NCBI GenBank assembly: GCA_965153455.1
Contig: OZ234504.1
Span: 8,122,001-8,186,000, forward strand
Source of the DNA: Sphagnum compactum
Lineage: Eukaryota; Bryophyta; Sphagnopsida; Sphagnales
Reading direction: 5' to 3'
DNA length: 64,000 nt
The first letter of the stretch is position 1. Every line of letters begins with the position of its first letter. Below the pieces are notes generated by a model that worked only from the letters and a program-made list of their open reading frames with translations, was not told the origin of the DNA and made no database searches. Position numbers and translations under genes: made by a program. Shown here piece after piece: positions 35,783 to 48,600 of the stretch.

Positions 35783-38700
35783 AAACACACATAACAAACC
35801 CTAATGCCTCACAATTATATTCAAATGAGTTAATAATTCTTTTCACATCTTTTGAATTATCAACATTTGCAGAGGAGTTGAATCATTCACTTTGAATGTA
35901 TTAAATTCATAACTCACAAATTTCATTTTGCATTCACCACAATTTTTTGAAATGGATGGATAAAAATTAAACAAGTTTCACATTTATCTTGGAATGGGTT
36001 AATGATTAAATCAAATGTTCATGCATGCAAAGTCTCTACATGTAGACCTCTGAATTATAATTTTTTCATATATTAAATTCTTGTACAGTTATGTAAATTA
36101 GAATGCGTGTTTTTCCCTAGTTTGTTTAAGCATCATGACAAGTTTTTTATCATGAATGTTTACGATGCCACATCGAAAACCCACAAAAACAATACCTAAT
36201 TTATTTTCATTTTTTTCCCTAGTGTATGAAAAAAAAATCCATGTTTAAAAAAATAATTAATTTTTTTTAAAATTTAAATAGAATTTTCTTGAAAAAAATA
36301 TTATTTCTTAATTTTGATATTATTATTATTATTATTATAAATTATCAATATTTTATACTCATTATTGTTACTTAAAACATGATTTCTCAAGTTTTTAGGG
36401 CTTGATTTGTTACAAGTTTATGATTAAATATTCAAAGGTGAATTTTAATATTTAATTCTAAAAATAAAGTAAATGAATAAATTATAAATGGTGATCATAA
36501 TAACTACATCAATGAATTTTCTTAATCCTTTTGTTTTTTCAAATTTGTGTTGTTATTCGAAATCATCCATAAGAAAATTTAACCCAGTTTTGGTTATAGA
36601 CCATGTATATGAAATATAATTTTGTTAAAATACTTTTCTATTTTGTCTATAAGTGTTAGAACCCATTGTAAAATTATATCATTAAATTTTTAAAAATGAA
36701 ACAATGGTTTTTTAATTAAAAAATCCTTTGTTGATGTTGATTGCCTCTTTATATGTTTGGAAAATGGTGGAAATTCACTACCAAAAAATATAATTAATTA
36801 AATTATTAAGATTTATTTTAATGTTTTAAAGAAAATTGGATAAGGTCTATAGTAATTTTGAAGATTGAGCCTAATTTTTTTCAAATAAATTTGGTGTAGG
36901 ATTTTTAAAATGTGTTTAAAGTTGAAATTAAATGAATTATTTTAAAGCTTTTATTCATTAGGAATAAAAAAAAAATCTTTCAAATTTGTGATCTCAAAAT
37001 TTTGACTTTTTTTTTGTTGTTGTTTATATTTGCCCTTGAATTTGCATAGTTTTTTCCATTTTTTTCCCAACAAAAACTACCAAGTTAAGAAAATCTGAAA
37101 CCCAAAAAAAAATGTTGGTTGAGGGCAAGGGGTAGGGGTTTAATCCAACTATTTAGTGCCAAAATTTCACCAAATTATGTTATTTGTATTTCTATAAAGG
37201 AAACAAAGGTAAAATATATTTTTACATTATTAAAAAAACAACAAAACAAATACATTAATTGAAATAATATAATATATATTATGATTTTTTTGCAAAGTTG
37301 TGTAATTAATCATTTTTACTATATGATCCATATTGTTAAACAAATATGGTATTGAGAAATCAAATGGCTATATTGAATTTTTATTTTTATTTTCTTGTGG
37401 TCAATTTTTGCCAATTTAAAAAGGCAACAATATCAACAAAGGAGTTGTTTGAAAGGGAAAAAATCAAAAAAAATCAAATTTAAAATATATTTCGTCAATG
37501 TTTTACAATAAATTATAGTAAATAACCATAATATTGAAGAATTTAAACAAGTTTCCAATTCTACAACTTGTTTATAACCAAATGTGAGTAAATATTCTTA
37601 TGGATGATTGCCATTTTAATAACTCCACAAAAATAAATTAAAAAATTTGTACTTAATCCCATTGGGGAAATTAAAAATTTTGAAATTCTTGAAAAAATGT
37701 ACATATTTTACATAATTGAAATAACATTGTTAAAAATTGAATGAATGCATTTTTTAATTCACAAAGATTATAGGTCAATTTGAACAAAAAACGTTTTGTA
37801 AATTTACTCATGACATGCTGTTTTTAAGTTTTAAAAGCCTTTTACATTTACTATTTATCAATTATTATAATTTTAAAAATATTGAATAATTAACTTAAAA
37901 ATCATGTCTTCATTTGTAGCATTTGACTAAATTTTGAAAAAGAAAATACATTCAAGTTTGATTTTTCTAAATAATTTTATGCCAAACATAATAAAGTTAT
38001 TTGCTTTTTTCTTTGTTAATAAAATCTTGTAGTTGGTGGTTAAAATCTTGTAGTTGGTGCATTTCCATGAGGTATTCGGTTCAAACCTTAATGAATGTGT
38101 ACATCAATGTATCTTCTATAAATGCAATATACGAACATGTACATCATGGTCACTGACATCAAAACTTTTTTTGGGGAAAAAATAAAATAAAAAATATAAA
38201 AAATATTCAAGGCATGTAATTTTGTCATGCATATGTGATTTTATTTTTTTGTGGTTCCATGATTTGGAAAAAAATTGAATTTTTTTTGTATGATGATGTG
38301 ATGCTTTATTCCACATCATATTGACTTGGGACTTCATACATCCATGTTATTATTTTAAAATAAAAAAATTATCTAGTGCAACATATGACTATCAAAACTT
38401 TAAAAAACTTTTACTAATTTCTTAAAATCATGTAGTCCTTTTTTTTAATAAAAACCATACAAGTTGCATATTAGTCAATTTTGTTTCATTTCATTAAAAC
38501 CTAGTGAATTTGGTCGAAGGGGGGGACATTAAAAACAAGTAAAAAAAAATGAATAAAAATATAGGGTGCAATATATTTTTTGTTGGGTAAAAATTATAAG
38601 TTAATTAGTTAAAAATAGGGTACATTTTATTGAAATAATCAATTTAATTGTAATGCAGGTTGTGTAAGAATATGAAATAATGGATTATAATTAATATAAA

Positions 38701-38900
38701 ATGATTTTGATATGTATAATTAGATAATTAGATAATAATAAGGTGATAAAAAAGATTTGGACAATTAGATAATACCCCCCCTAAAAATGGTCGTTTGACG
38801 CATGTATATCCAAAATTATACACAAAGTGTCCCCCCCATGATTTGGGTAGTGGAAAAATACAACATTTCTTCTTGTGATTTAAACTTCAAATTTTTTCAT

Positions 38901-39190
38901 AAGTAGGTAAGTAGGTATTTAATTAGGTAGATAAATTAATAGGTAACTTGGTAGATAGGTAGGACATAAGTAGGTAGATGGTAGATAGGTAGATATATAG
39001 GTATATAAATAAGTAGGTAATGTTGGTAAATAGTAAATAGATACTAGGTGGGTACGACCTAGGTAGGTAGATGGTAAGTAAGTAGGTAAATAGGACATAG
39101 GTAGGTATGACATATTTTGGCAAATAGGTAGGAAGGATGTAAGTTGGAATATATTGGGTAAATATGTAGGTAGGTAGCCCAGTAGGCATA
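38901..39190. repeat. Degenerate (TAGG)n/(GTAG)n repeat
   Basis: About 290 bp of TAGGTAGG and GTAGATAGG wording. The minus-strand open frames here (YLPTYLPS-type repeats) are translations of the tetranucleotide repeat and not proteins. Short tracts of the same tetranucleotide are scattered through the desert. Confidence 0.85.
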
Positions 39191-39530
39191 GCAAGTAAGT
39201 TAGTTAACTAAATTAATATGGCCAATTTGATTAAGCATGGCCATTTAATATGTCCAATTTGATTAATTTATGTGCATATTAATGGATCATTTAAAAAAAA
39301 AATCCTTCTTGACTAGATGTATGACTTAACACTTGGTCAAAATGGTCACTATAGTAAAAAAAACCATGTGTTTTTCGTGCCCCATGCCTTTAGACAAAGC
39401 GGACATCCTTTTGGTCAATGTAGACATTTTAATCAAGTTGAACCTTTTGAAAAGTCATGATTTGTAGTAGTGTTTCCACGGTTGATGCATGTGTTCACAT
39501 GTTAAACATCTAACTATCCTTATTTCAACA

Positions 39531-40142
39531 TTATCTTTCCCCAACAACTCTTGCATGAAAGAACGAAATGATTACACAAAAAAATGTTCCTCTTATTGTT
39601 TTTCGTTTTGTTGTGTAAACTCCGTCTCCTTGTGCATTGAGGTCTCTTACATGTATTGAAAGACTAATATTTCTCTCCCCTTGAAATGGCTGAATAACAT
39701 TGTAACAATCTTCATTGAATTGCTTTGGCAAATTGAATTTGTTGCGTTTTTCCATGGATAAGTGCTAGTAGGATGTATTATGACAAATTCCTTGATGGTA
39801 ATCATAAATCCTCTTATAATCACCATTGATATAATTTGGTTTATCTTTACATATCTTGCCATTTTTTGGTGTCTTTGAATGTGTTTTTGATTATAGGTCT
39901 TCTGATAATATGTTCCACCTTTTAGTTACAGGAATCATATTTGCTTTTAGATCAATAAAATTCTTCAAGTAGATGTGCTTTTTGTGTGTACTACGGATCA
40001 ATACAAGCACCTCCTCTTAACTCGAATTGGTGTTGTGTTGTTGTGAGGGATTTGTTCCATTTGATATGTTGCTTTTGCCTTTTCCTTTTACATTGTTTAC
40101 TAAATTATTGCTTGAATTGTTCATTACATCTAAAGCCTCCAT
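39531..40142 (-). pseudogene. Myb/SANT-like companion protein of a PIF/Harbinger element, decayed
   Basis: One minus-strand frame from the Met at 40140-40142 to the stop at 39531 (204 codons) has three internal stops and no frameshift. After an Asn/Ser-rich leader it shows EEVLVLIRSTHKKH, TKRWNILSED, KDKPNYINGDYKRIYDY, SYxHLSMEKRNKFNLPKQF (x = stop, where related proteins have Trp) and FNEDCYNVIQPFQGERN. This order (Myb/SANT-like helices, then a W-x-M-S-x-E-x-R-x-x-x-x-L-P block) is typical of the DNA-binding partner encoded by PIF/Harbinger elements. It lies 6 kb from the transposase relic on the opposite strand, so both could come from one element later expanded by insertions, or from two. 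A host trihelix gene is less likely. Confidence 0.72.
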
Positions 40143-40149
40143 TTTAAAT

Positions 40150-40870
40150 TAAACTCTTATAATGACGATCGAAATGCTTGATATAAATACGATGCATGTT
40201 ATAAAAACAACATAAATGATGTGTTGGTTGTAAAAATGATGTTTATTGCAAAGATAATAGAGGTTGTAGAAATGATGCTTATTATAAAGCCAACACAGAT
40301 TATATGTAAAAATGATGCTTATTGCAGAAATAATAAAGATTATAAATATGATGTTTACTATAGAGGATTTTGAACTACCAGAAACAACATAAATTATACA
40401 TATGATGTTTGTTGCAAAAACATTATTGCCAAGGTCATTATTGCTAGAAGATGTTGCTCGAGATGTTTCAACTAGAGGATGTTGCTACCCAAGGTGTTTT
40501 AGCTAAAGGATGTTACTACCAAAGGACGGCTAATGTTGACACTAGAAATGTTGTTGCCAAAGGACATTATTACACACCCAAGATGTTGCTATACGACAAG
40601 TTGTTGCCAAATTATGACATTGCTACCAAAAGTGTTATTATAATTTTATTTTTCAAGATGATTGCTACCAAACACATTACTGCCAGAAATGCTTACTACC
40701 ATAAAAAATTGTTGTAAAATAACATATACAGACATTGCTAGAGATGATTGTTATCAAATAGACCACTACCAAAACATTGTTGTTGGGACATTTTTTATTA
40801 GAAACATTGCTATACCATAAGTTGTTGTTATAAAGATGCTTGTATTAGAGATGTGTGTGACAATAACAAG
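40150..40870 (+). repeat. Degenerate tandem repeat on a 15-bp GATGTTGCTACCAAA theme
   Basis: Copies of GATGTTGCTACCAAA and relatives (GATGTTTATTGCAAA, GATGATTGCTACC, CATTGCTATACC) run for about 700 bp with variable spacing. Because the unit is a multiple of three, a frame of 88 codons stays open at 40451-40717 and shows a five-residue pattern (DVATK-like). I judge it a minisatellite relic, not a gene. Confidence 0.65.
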
Positions 40871-41204
40871 GTGCTTCTAGCAATGGTGAGGAGTAGAAAA
40901 ATGGAAGAATATGACCCTTGTCAATAAGCTAATATTCAAGAATCATGTGTAATAAGTTATTGATGATGTTTAACACCACACATTCTCATTTTTCAAACAT
41001 TTTTATCATGGTATTGGTAAACTAACACCTTCGTTAACATAAAAAGTTAAGGAAAAAATAACAATGCAACATCATTAGACATGTCATCTATTTATAGACA
41101 AACTATGGTAGGTTTGAACGATGATAGTTACTTTCAATTTTACATTTTACATTATCTCCATGTCTGAATGCACATTAAGTAGGTCTTGGTTCACCCAAAG
41201 TATT

Positions 41205-41560
41205 AGCATTACTGTTGTGTGGTTTGTAAAAAAATTAAGAGGACCCTTGGTCTTAGTTTTGATTCTTTAGAAAAAGTTGAATGTTTTTTAGGTGTGGGTT
41301 TGAGCTCAGTTCTTCGCATTTGAAAACCTTACAAGTTCGATTTTGACACATTTTTTCAAATTCAAAAACCTTAAAACTTAGTTCAAAATTCCATTTCAAC
41401 GTTACACATTCCCCTATGTTACATATTGTATAGATAGAACATTTTATATTTTAATTAAAATCGGAGTCTATGTAAGTATGGAGTTCAATAAAAATAAATA
41501 TTTCACTATGAAGTTGAGCTTACTTGTCAAGTTTTCAAAATAAAAATCAACTTGACTACT
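41205..41560 (+). repeat. Right copy of a diverged inverted repeat
   Basis: Matches the reverse complement of 20790-21110 (see that entry). It lies at the right edge of the AT-rich desert, directly before the SEC24 promoter region. It may be one member of a dispersed family and not the end of a large element. Confidence 0.6.
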
Positions 41561-41706
41561 TAAAAAACCTGACCCTGAACTTTCTGTTTTCACACTGGAA
41601 ACTGGATGCCCTCACAACACTGGTCGTCACCTCGCCACACCACCAAAGGAGCTTTCAGAAAGGCACCTCATTCGTCATCTGGATTGGCACATGGGTACTG
41701 GAAAGA

Positions 41707-41715
41707 AAACCCTAA
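41707..41715 (+). promoter_or_regulatory. Telo-box in the SEC24 5' region
   Basis: AAACCCTAA, the plant telo-box. It is common in 5' regions of growth-related plant genes and bound by telobox-binding Myb factors. It sits about 950 bp upstream of the SEC24 start codon, where base composition returns to gene-like. Confidence 0.5.
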
Positions 41716-41879
41716 TCGGGCCTGTGTTCACCAGCCATCGCCCCCCACAACAATGCCAAGAGCTAGCGAGAGAGAGAGAGAGAAGAGCGCGCACGCGGTG
41801 TGGGACGGAAGGAGGAGTACCACGGACGGGCAACGATCGATCGTAGCACCGCCGTAGTCGCACATACTCCAGGTTTTTC

Positions 41880-42653
41880 AGCTGTCACCTATAAGTCCCT
41901 AAATTGTTTGGTCTGTGGCAACTTTTGAAGAAGAAAGAAGAAGAGGAGGAGGAGGAGGAGCAGGCCGTGTCACGCTCTGTTGGCCTGCTTTTGAGTATTG
42001 AGGAAGGATTCGGGAAGCTGAAGTCTCGGATTCCCTCAAAGGTTAAGCAAAGACTGACTGCTGCTAGATGTTTTAGTTATCACGGGTTGGATCTTTTTGT
42101 TCAGTCTGTAATTGACGACTGGAGACTTGGAGAGTCGGCAAGCCCTAGCGTCAGGGTCGAGGCGGGAGGGATGTGAGTCTCTGTGTGTGCAAGACCATAG
42201 AGGATTCTTCTGGTTCCATTTTTGGATTCTTGAGATGGTGAAGAACTCGGATTTGTTTGACTTAAATAGAGGACATTGTTGCTCAGAAGCTTTTGGGAAG
42301 GAGGCTGTGTGGACTCAAAGGTTCTGATTGCTTTATATGGTCCTTTTTTGTTCATCTCAGAAATCTGCAATCATGTGGAGATCTTTGAAGTATTGACTTC
42401 ATTGAGCTTCTTCAGCAGTTGAAGTTCTCTCCCAAGGTTTTGAATGTTTTCTGGTGGTTCCTAACTCATGTTGTTGTCTCTGGTAGGTATGCTGAGCGAC
42501 CTTTGAAGAGACACTTGGGTTCTGGTGTTTCTCAGGAAGTCTTGGGAAGACTTGTGTGTTATTTCAGCTATTTCCTCACAAAGGGCAGGGGAAATGCTCG
42601 TTTGGGGTGAGGAGCCAAGAACTTTTTGAACATCTTGCTGAATTTTTGTAAAG
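41880..42653 (+). other. Probable SEC24 5' leader region
   Basis: Gene-like composition starting after the desert; GAA/GAG-rich at 41930-41960. A 90-codon open frame (41904-42176) begins with a Lys/Glu run that is just the repeat translated. If the leader is unspliced here, this and other short frames would be upstream ORFs. No splice structure can be assigned with confidence, although GTAGGTATG at 42483 could be a leader-intron donor. Confidence 0.4.
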
Positions 42654-45600
42654 ATGCAACAACAAGGAGGGAACCCAGGCTTGCCTGCTGAGTTTCCAAA
42701 CTCTAGCACATCTCCTGCTCAGCAACGCCCACCTTACACAGTTCCTGGTATGCTGCATATTCCTGTTTACCAATCCAGACTTTCTTTAGGGCAGTTTTCT
42801 CCAAGAGCTATCCTTTTACACCAGATCCTGGCTAGTTCTTCTCTATGGTACATTGCTGCATATGAGATTTGTTGGTAGTTTAGGGGTGGATGTTATCATC
42901 TAATTTCTGACTTGACATTCAATTCAACCCATCTGCCCCTGCTAAATGTGTGAACACATGGCCCTGTGTAGGTGGGCTTTTCCATGTGCAGGGTTGGTTG
43001 TCAGAGGGTCTTGATTTGTAAGTGTTAGTCTATTCTCTGTTGTGATACTGTGGAGAATGTGTAGAGGCAAGTCATACGAGCTTATAATGTCGGGAGATCA
43101 TCATTGTTATGCGGTGCACTCTTGTGTAGATGGCAAGTATTTTTTTAGGTTCATTGTGAGATTCTATTTCATCTGGTCAAGAACTTGAGGAGGGATTTAT
43201 GCTTCAGGTGTACATGCACATGGACACTTACAGTGCTCTATTTTTAGAGGCCTGAGACCTGCTTGTTCACCTGTTGCACATTCGTGAAATGTATACTCAG
43301 TCTCTGTTTTTGTGTAACAGTGGTTGGTCATAGATGGTCAATCATTGATAGAGCTGTTGTAGTAGCATCTTCACCTGTGGCAGATGCTTTATACCTGGGC
43401 TATCTTATTATGAAAGATGAGCTTCTTGAGTTTGAACTCAGTATGTTAGTTAACGTTTGACATTGACCTCCACCCATTGCTGGGAGCTGATGGTCAGTGG
43501 GGATATTATGGTAGGTTGTGAACACCATACATGTTGTTGAAGGTCCCTGAGCATGCATATGACTGTTGCTGTTATTCAAATCACTTCTCAGTTTTGGGTA
43601 TTGTTTTCCAGGTTCCTGGGATTGGATTCTTCTTTTTCATGTTTACTGATTTGTTGCTGTTATGCTGTCATATCTGAAATTTCTGTAACCTTATTTCAAG
43701 GTCATCTTGCAATTTCATTCAGGTTGATTTAAACTAGGAGTATAGAGGAATTTTCAAGATATATTCTGAAGTTATATCTTAGAACTTTGTAGCAACTTTC
43801 TTCTTGTCATCCTTACCTGACCCTCACAGATGTTTGGATGTATGTGTGTATGTGTGGTTTGTTCAAGGCTCGATCCCAAGACCAGGGCCACCTTCATGGC
43901 AAGGCCCTCCTCCAGGAACCCAGTTCCGTCCACAAGGGGTTCCTCAGCCTTCTTCAGGAGCTCCACCAACACTGGCTAATGCACTATCCAATCCCATTTC
44001 TCCTTTCCAGTCTGGTTCTTACCAAAGACCTGTTGCTGGGAGACCTCCAGGTCCTCCTGCTGTCTTTCAGCCTTCTCAGCCTTCTTTCGGGGCACCTCCA
44101 CCATTTCAACCACCCACCTTGGGAGGCTCTTCGCAAGCAGATGGTTCCTGGCCTCCAGTTTCTAATCCAAATTCTGCCTCTCTGGGATTCTCACCAAAAG
44201 CATCCAGCACAGGAGGCTCTCCTTTCTCAAATGTTCCACCAGTGCCATCAACGTTTGGAGGGTCAATTCCCCCACCCCCAACCTCCAGCTCTCTTGGTTC
44301 TGGATTTCCAATCTCTTCTGCGTACCCTGCTAGTTCTACACCTGTGACAAGTTTCCCCAGACCTCCTCAAGTGGCTTCTGGTCCTGGTACAAGACCCCCT
44401 TTCTATGCTCCTGGACCATATAACCTGCCTCCTACAGGCCATCAGTTCAGTTTAGCCCCGCCACAGCAACCACCTCCTTCCTCTTTTGGACCATCACCAC
44501 CCTCTTTTGGTGCCCCTCCCCAGTTTGGAACTCCAGCACCACCTCAATTTGGTGGCACAACCCCCTCACAGGGTTACTATAGCACAGGGCCACCTCCACC
44601 TCCACCAACCACTCCTGGGATCTATGCAGGTGAGGGCCAACAAGTTGGACCTTATGGGGCCCCTCGACTTGCAGGTGGATATGGGGGTAATTTGCAGCAA
44701 CCAGCTCAAGGTCTGGTTGAAGATTTTCAGTCCCTGTCTTTGGTCCCTTTGCCAGGATCAGTTGAATCAGCTGTGGACCCAGGAATGCTGCCCCGACCAC
44801 TAGATTCTCCAGATGATGTAAAATCAACAGGGACAATGAACTGTAACCCCCGATATCTTCGCCTGTCTACGAATGCCATGCCGAATTCACATTCTTTGGT
44901 GGCCAGGTGGCACTTGCCTCTTGGTGCTGTTGTCCACCCTCTTGCTGAAGCCCCACCTGGGGTATGTCCAACTCTGCAATTGGGAACCATGGAATCTTTA
45001 TGTATGACATTTCATGTTTGGACTTAGCATATGAAAATGGTGTAGGTGACAAGACACTGATGTTTACTGTTTTGTGTATGATATGACAGAAAATTAGGAT
45101 ACATTTGCTTTTTGCAGGAGGAGGTGCCAGTGGTCAATTTTGTGGGCTCCGGTATTGTGAGGTGCCGGCGATGCCGCACATACATCAATGCCTATGTCAT
45201 GTTCACAGATGGTGGACGACGCTGGCGGTGCAATGTCTGTGTGCTTCTGAACGAAGGTGAGTAGACCCATCATTGGCTTGCAAGTTCATTAATACTAGTT
45301 CAAATATGAAGCCCTGTTGTTTGATTGTTTCATCCCTCAAATGGTTGGATCGAGCATGCTTCTAACTTGGTCCTAATCTCCATTCCTTTAACTGAGTGTG
45401 CTGCAGTTCCCATAGAGTATTTTTGTTCTCTGGATGAAAATGGAAGACGGCGAGATGCAGATGAGAGGCCTGAGCTTTCTTGTGGCAGTGTGGACTTTGT
45501 GGCCCAAACTGAGTACATGGTGCGGCCTCCTATGCCACCGGTCTACTTCTTCCTCATTGATGTTTCCATCTCGGCAGTGAAATCTGGCATGCTCAAGGTA

Positions 45601-48600
45601 AGCATATCTCATTCTCTGGAATCCCTTCTAAATAGTTTCAACTAGCTTTGAGTTGGATCTCTTGTTTGCTTAGCATTTAGACTCCATATGTCCAGCTTGG
45701 GCACTGGGAATAAGGAGTTTCTTTGTGACCTTTCAGACCTACCAATCCTCTCTTCTTGATGTTTACAGGCTGACTGGCGTTTGGGAACTCAAGGGATCTG
45801 TATTTTATGTGTTCACATGTCCCAAGCACCTAGCTGTTAATGTGTTGGGAAACCTGAAGGGCAGTTTTGGATTTATTGCAGGTGGCAGCAGAGACCATAA
45901 AGGCAACTTTGGACAAGCTTCCAGGATTCCCAAGGACACAGATTGGTTTTTTAACCTTTGACAGCATGCTCCACTTCTACAATCTCAAGGCATGTCATGC
46001 TGGTGAACGTAAACCCCCCCTTTGCATTGATACCTATAATGTGAATCCTATCCATTAGATTTGTCTTTGGTTGAGCATATGCTTGCCTCTAGTTGCACTT
46101 TATGGAGTTATTTCATGCCACAAGATGGAATTGACCCTAAATTCACTGTTCCTATTGAGAGATTGTGAAATTGCGAAATTGACCAAATCACTAGTACCAG
46201 TTGTAAGGGGGAGGTCTGAAGAGGGTTTATGCTGACAGCATTTGTGAAGTGAGACAATTGCAAAGGCCTTCATCACTATAGTCATAAAGTGTTTGTGATG
46301 ATAGGTTTCACAAGTGTGATGATAGTTCAATTTGTATGAATTCAAACTGAGAACTTCAAATGCTTTGGGCTGGGTTTGTCTGCAGTCTTCACTGATGCAG
46401 CCACAAATGATGGTAGTAGCAGACCTTGATGATCCATTTTTGCCTCTTCCCGACGATTTACTTGTGAACTTGTCAGAATCAAGGGTGGTGGTGGATGCAC
46501 TACTTGATAGCCTGCCTTCTTTGTTTGAGAAAAACATCAGCATTGAATCAGCCCTGGGGCCTGCCCTCAAAGCAACTTTCATGATCATGGTATGTGTTAT
46601 TAGCATTTTCATCCTGAAGGGCTCATTCCCAAGGCCTCTTTCTGTTATTCCCTGAATTGTCCAGCTTGAAGCATTTGAGACAGAATTCCAGAAGTTGAAA
46701 TGCATTGTGTTTCCATTCAAATGCTTTTGCAGAGCCAGCTGGGAGGTAAGCTGCTGGTATTCCAAAGCACACTGCCATCTCTTGGAGTTGGACGCTTAAA
46801 GCTGCGGGGTGATGACCCTCGCATTTATGGCACAGAGAAAGAGTACCTTCTTCGTGGTTCTGAAGAGCAATTCTACAAACACATGGCAGCTGATTTCTCC
46901 AAATATCAAATTGGTGTTAACATATATGCTTTTGGTGATCGATATACTGATTTGGCTTCTTTAGGTGAGGTCCCCATCAGAGGTCCTACCTTCACTTCAA
47001 TTGTTCTGTGGCAATGTTGAAGGGCTATCTGTTTCTTGATGCTGTTTCTAATGCTGTGACCAAGGGTTGTCAGGTATGGCCCTAATGGCTGTATTATTTA
47101 TGCATGGTTCCAGGTACATTAGCAAAGTACACAGGTGGACAGGTGTGTTATTATCCTGGGTTCCAGGCCTACCTGCATGGAGAGAAGTTCAGTTATGAGC
47201 TTGCTCGAGATCTCTCCAGAGAGACAGCATGGGAGGCAGTCATGCGGATACGCTGTGGAAAAGGTACCTCAATATATTTTTAAAAGTCTCACTTGTCACT
47301 TAGTTCTGGCTCCTCTGTGAATGTAACTTAAGAATTGTGAATGTTACATCCAACAAAGAACTTGCAGTCCACACCAACTGAATGCTCCCTGAGGCTGACA
47401 TCAGGATACTAACTGTTTTTTTGTTCAAACAAATTGTGTCCCTGTTCTGAAGTCTCAAAGGTTCTAATTTGAGTTTTCCCTGTATTTTGATGCAGGAATT
47501 CGAATTTCCTCTTTTCATGGGCACTTCATGCTGCGCAGCTCAGATCTGATGGCACTTCCTGCTGTGGATTGTGACAAGGCTTTTGCCATGCAACTTACAC
47601 TGGAAGACACTCTCTTGACCACTAACACTGTGTACTTCCAAGTCGCATTGTTGTATCCTTTATAATGCAGTTTTATGTTCTATTCGACCATGCAAGAGAA
47701 ACCTTGTAGTGAATACTTTAGGCTTCCTGCTGTTCTTAATGATAACTGGCCACAAGGTTCATGGATGTGTCAGTAAAGCTTAAAGGCCCATCAGAAGTTT
47801 TGGGCAAGAAGTCTCTCATGCCAAAATATCTGATCTTAAGGTTAAAGATCTACTGGAGTGGAATTGGATCCAAGTTATCAGGACAACTGGTCAAGGCCCT
47901 CATTTGAACTGGTTGTCAGTAACATTAATCTTCAACCTGACAAATCTTGGATGGCCAGTCTGTGGATGAATGCTATACTTTGTTCTCCATTCTGTTTCTT
48001 TGACCCCCATGACACAGATACACGTCCTCAACTGGTGAGCGGCGGATAAGAGTACACACAATGGCCACTCCAGTGGTGTCAGATTTGGGAGAAATGTACC
48101 GGGCAGCTGATGTGGGTGCTATTGCCAGCATCATGAGCAGGCTTGGTAACACAACTTAGACTCCATTCACTTTGGCTGTTGGTCCCACAGTACCTCTCCA
48201 TTTCCCTTGCTTGAGTTGGCTTAATCCTTTGTTGGATGTATGCAGGGGTTGAGAAATCAATGCAATCAAAGCTTGAAGATGCACGTCAAACCACACAGCA
48301 GCGATTACACCGAAGCTTAAGGGAGTATCGCAACATGTTTGCAGTCCAGCACCGAACATCCAACAGGCTCTTATTTCCAGAGAGCCTCAGGCTTCTCCCT
48401 CTGTACACACTTGCCATTTGCAAGAGCCTGGCTCTGCGTGGAGGTTATGGTGATACCACCCCAGATGAACGGTCTGCCATGGGATTTGAGATCATGACTA
48501 TGTCCATCTCCCGTCTCCTCAAGTTGCTGTATCCTGCTTTTTTCCGGATTGATGAGTTCCTCCTCCAGGTATGTTATCCTACCATGCTTGCAGGGAACAC

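Larger units (their letters stand above)
18971..41560. other. 22.6-kb AT-rich gene desert
   Basis: A sharp change to AT-rich sequence with long A and T runs and no gene with intact coding structure. Recognisable content is listed separately: a tandem duplication, an inverted repeat pair, a GC-rich island, two Harbinger-type pseudogenes and several degenerate tandem repeats. Short CCTA/TAGG tracts also occur at 24960-25000, 28490-28530, 29045-29100 and 34935-34980, and ATTGCAAC-type repeats near 25150-25330. I see nothing supportable in 21150-23370, 24340-31600 and 34200-38890 beyond low-complexity AT sequence. Confidence 0.8.

Noticed and set aside
38919-39194. Minus-strand frames of about 90 codons rich in YLPTYLPS
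   Set aside because: Direct translation of the degenerate TAGG repeat; the repeat unit, not selection, keeps the frames open.
41904-42176. 90-codon frame beginning with a Lys/Glu run as a separate gene
   Set aside because: It lies in the probable SEC24 leader and the acidic run is a GAA/GAG simple repeat. An upstream ORF is possible; a gene is unlikely.
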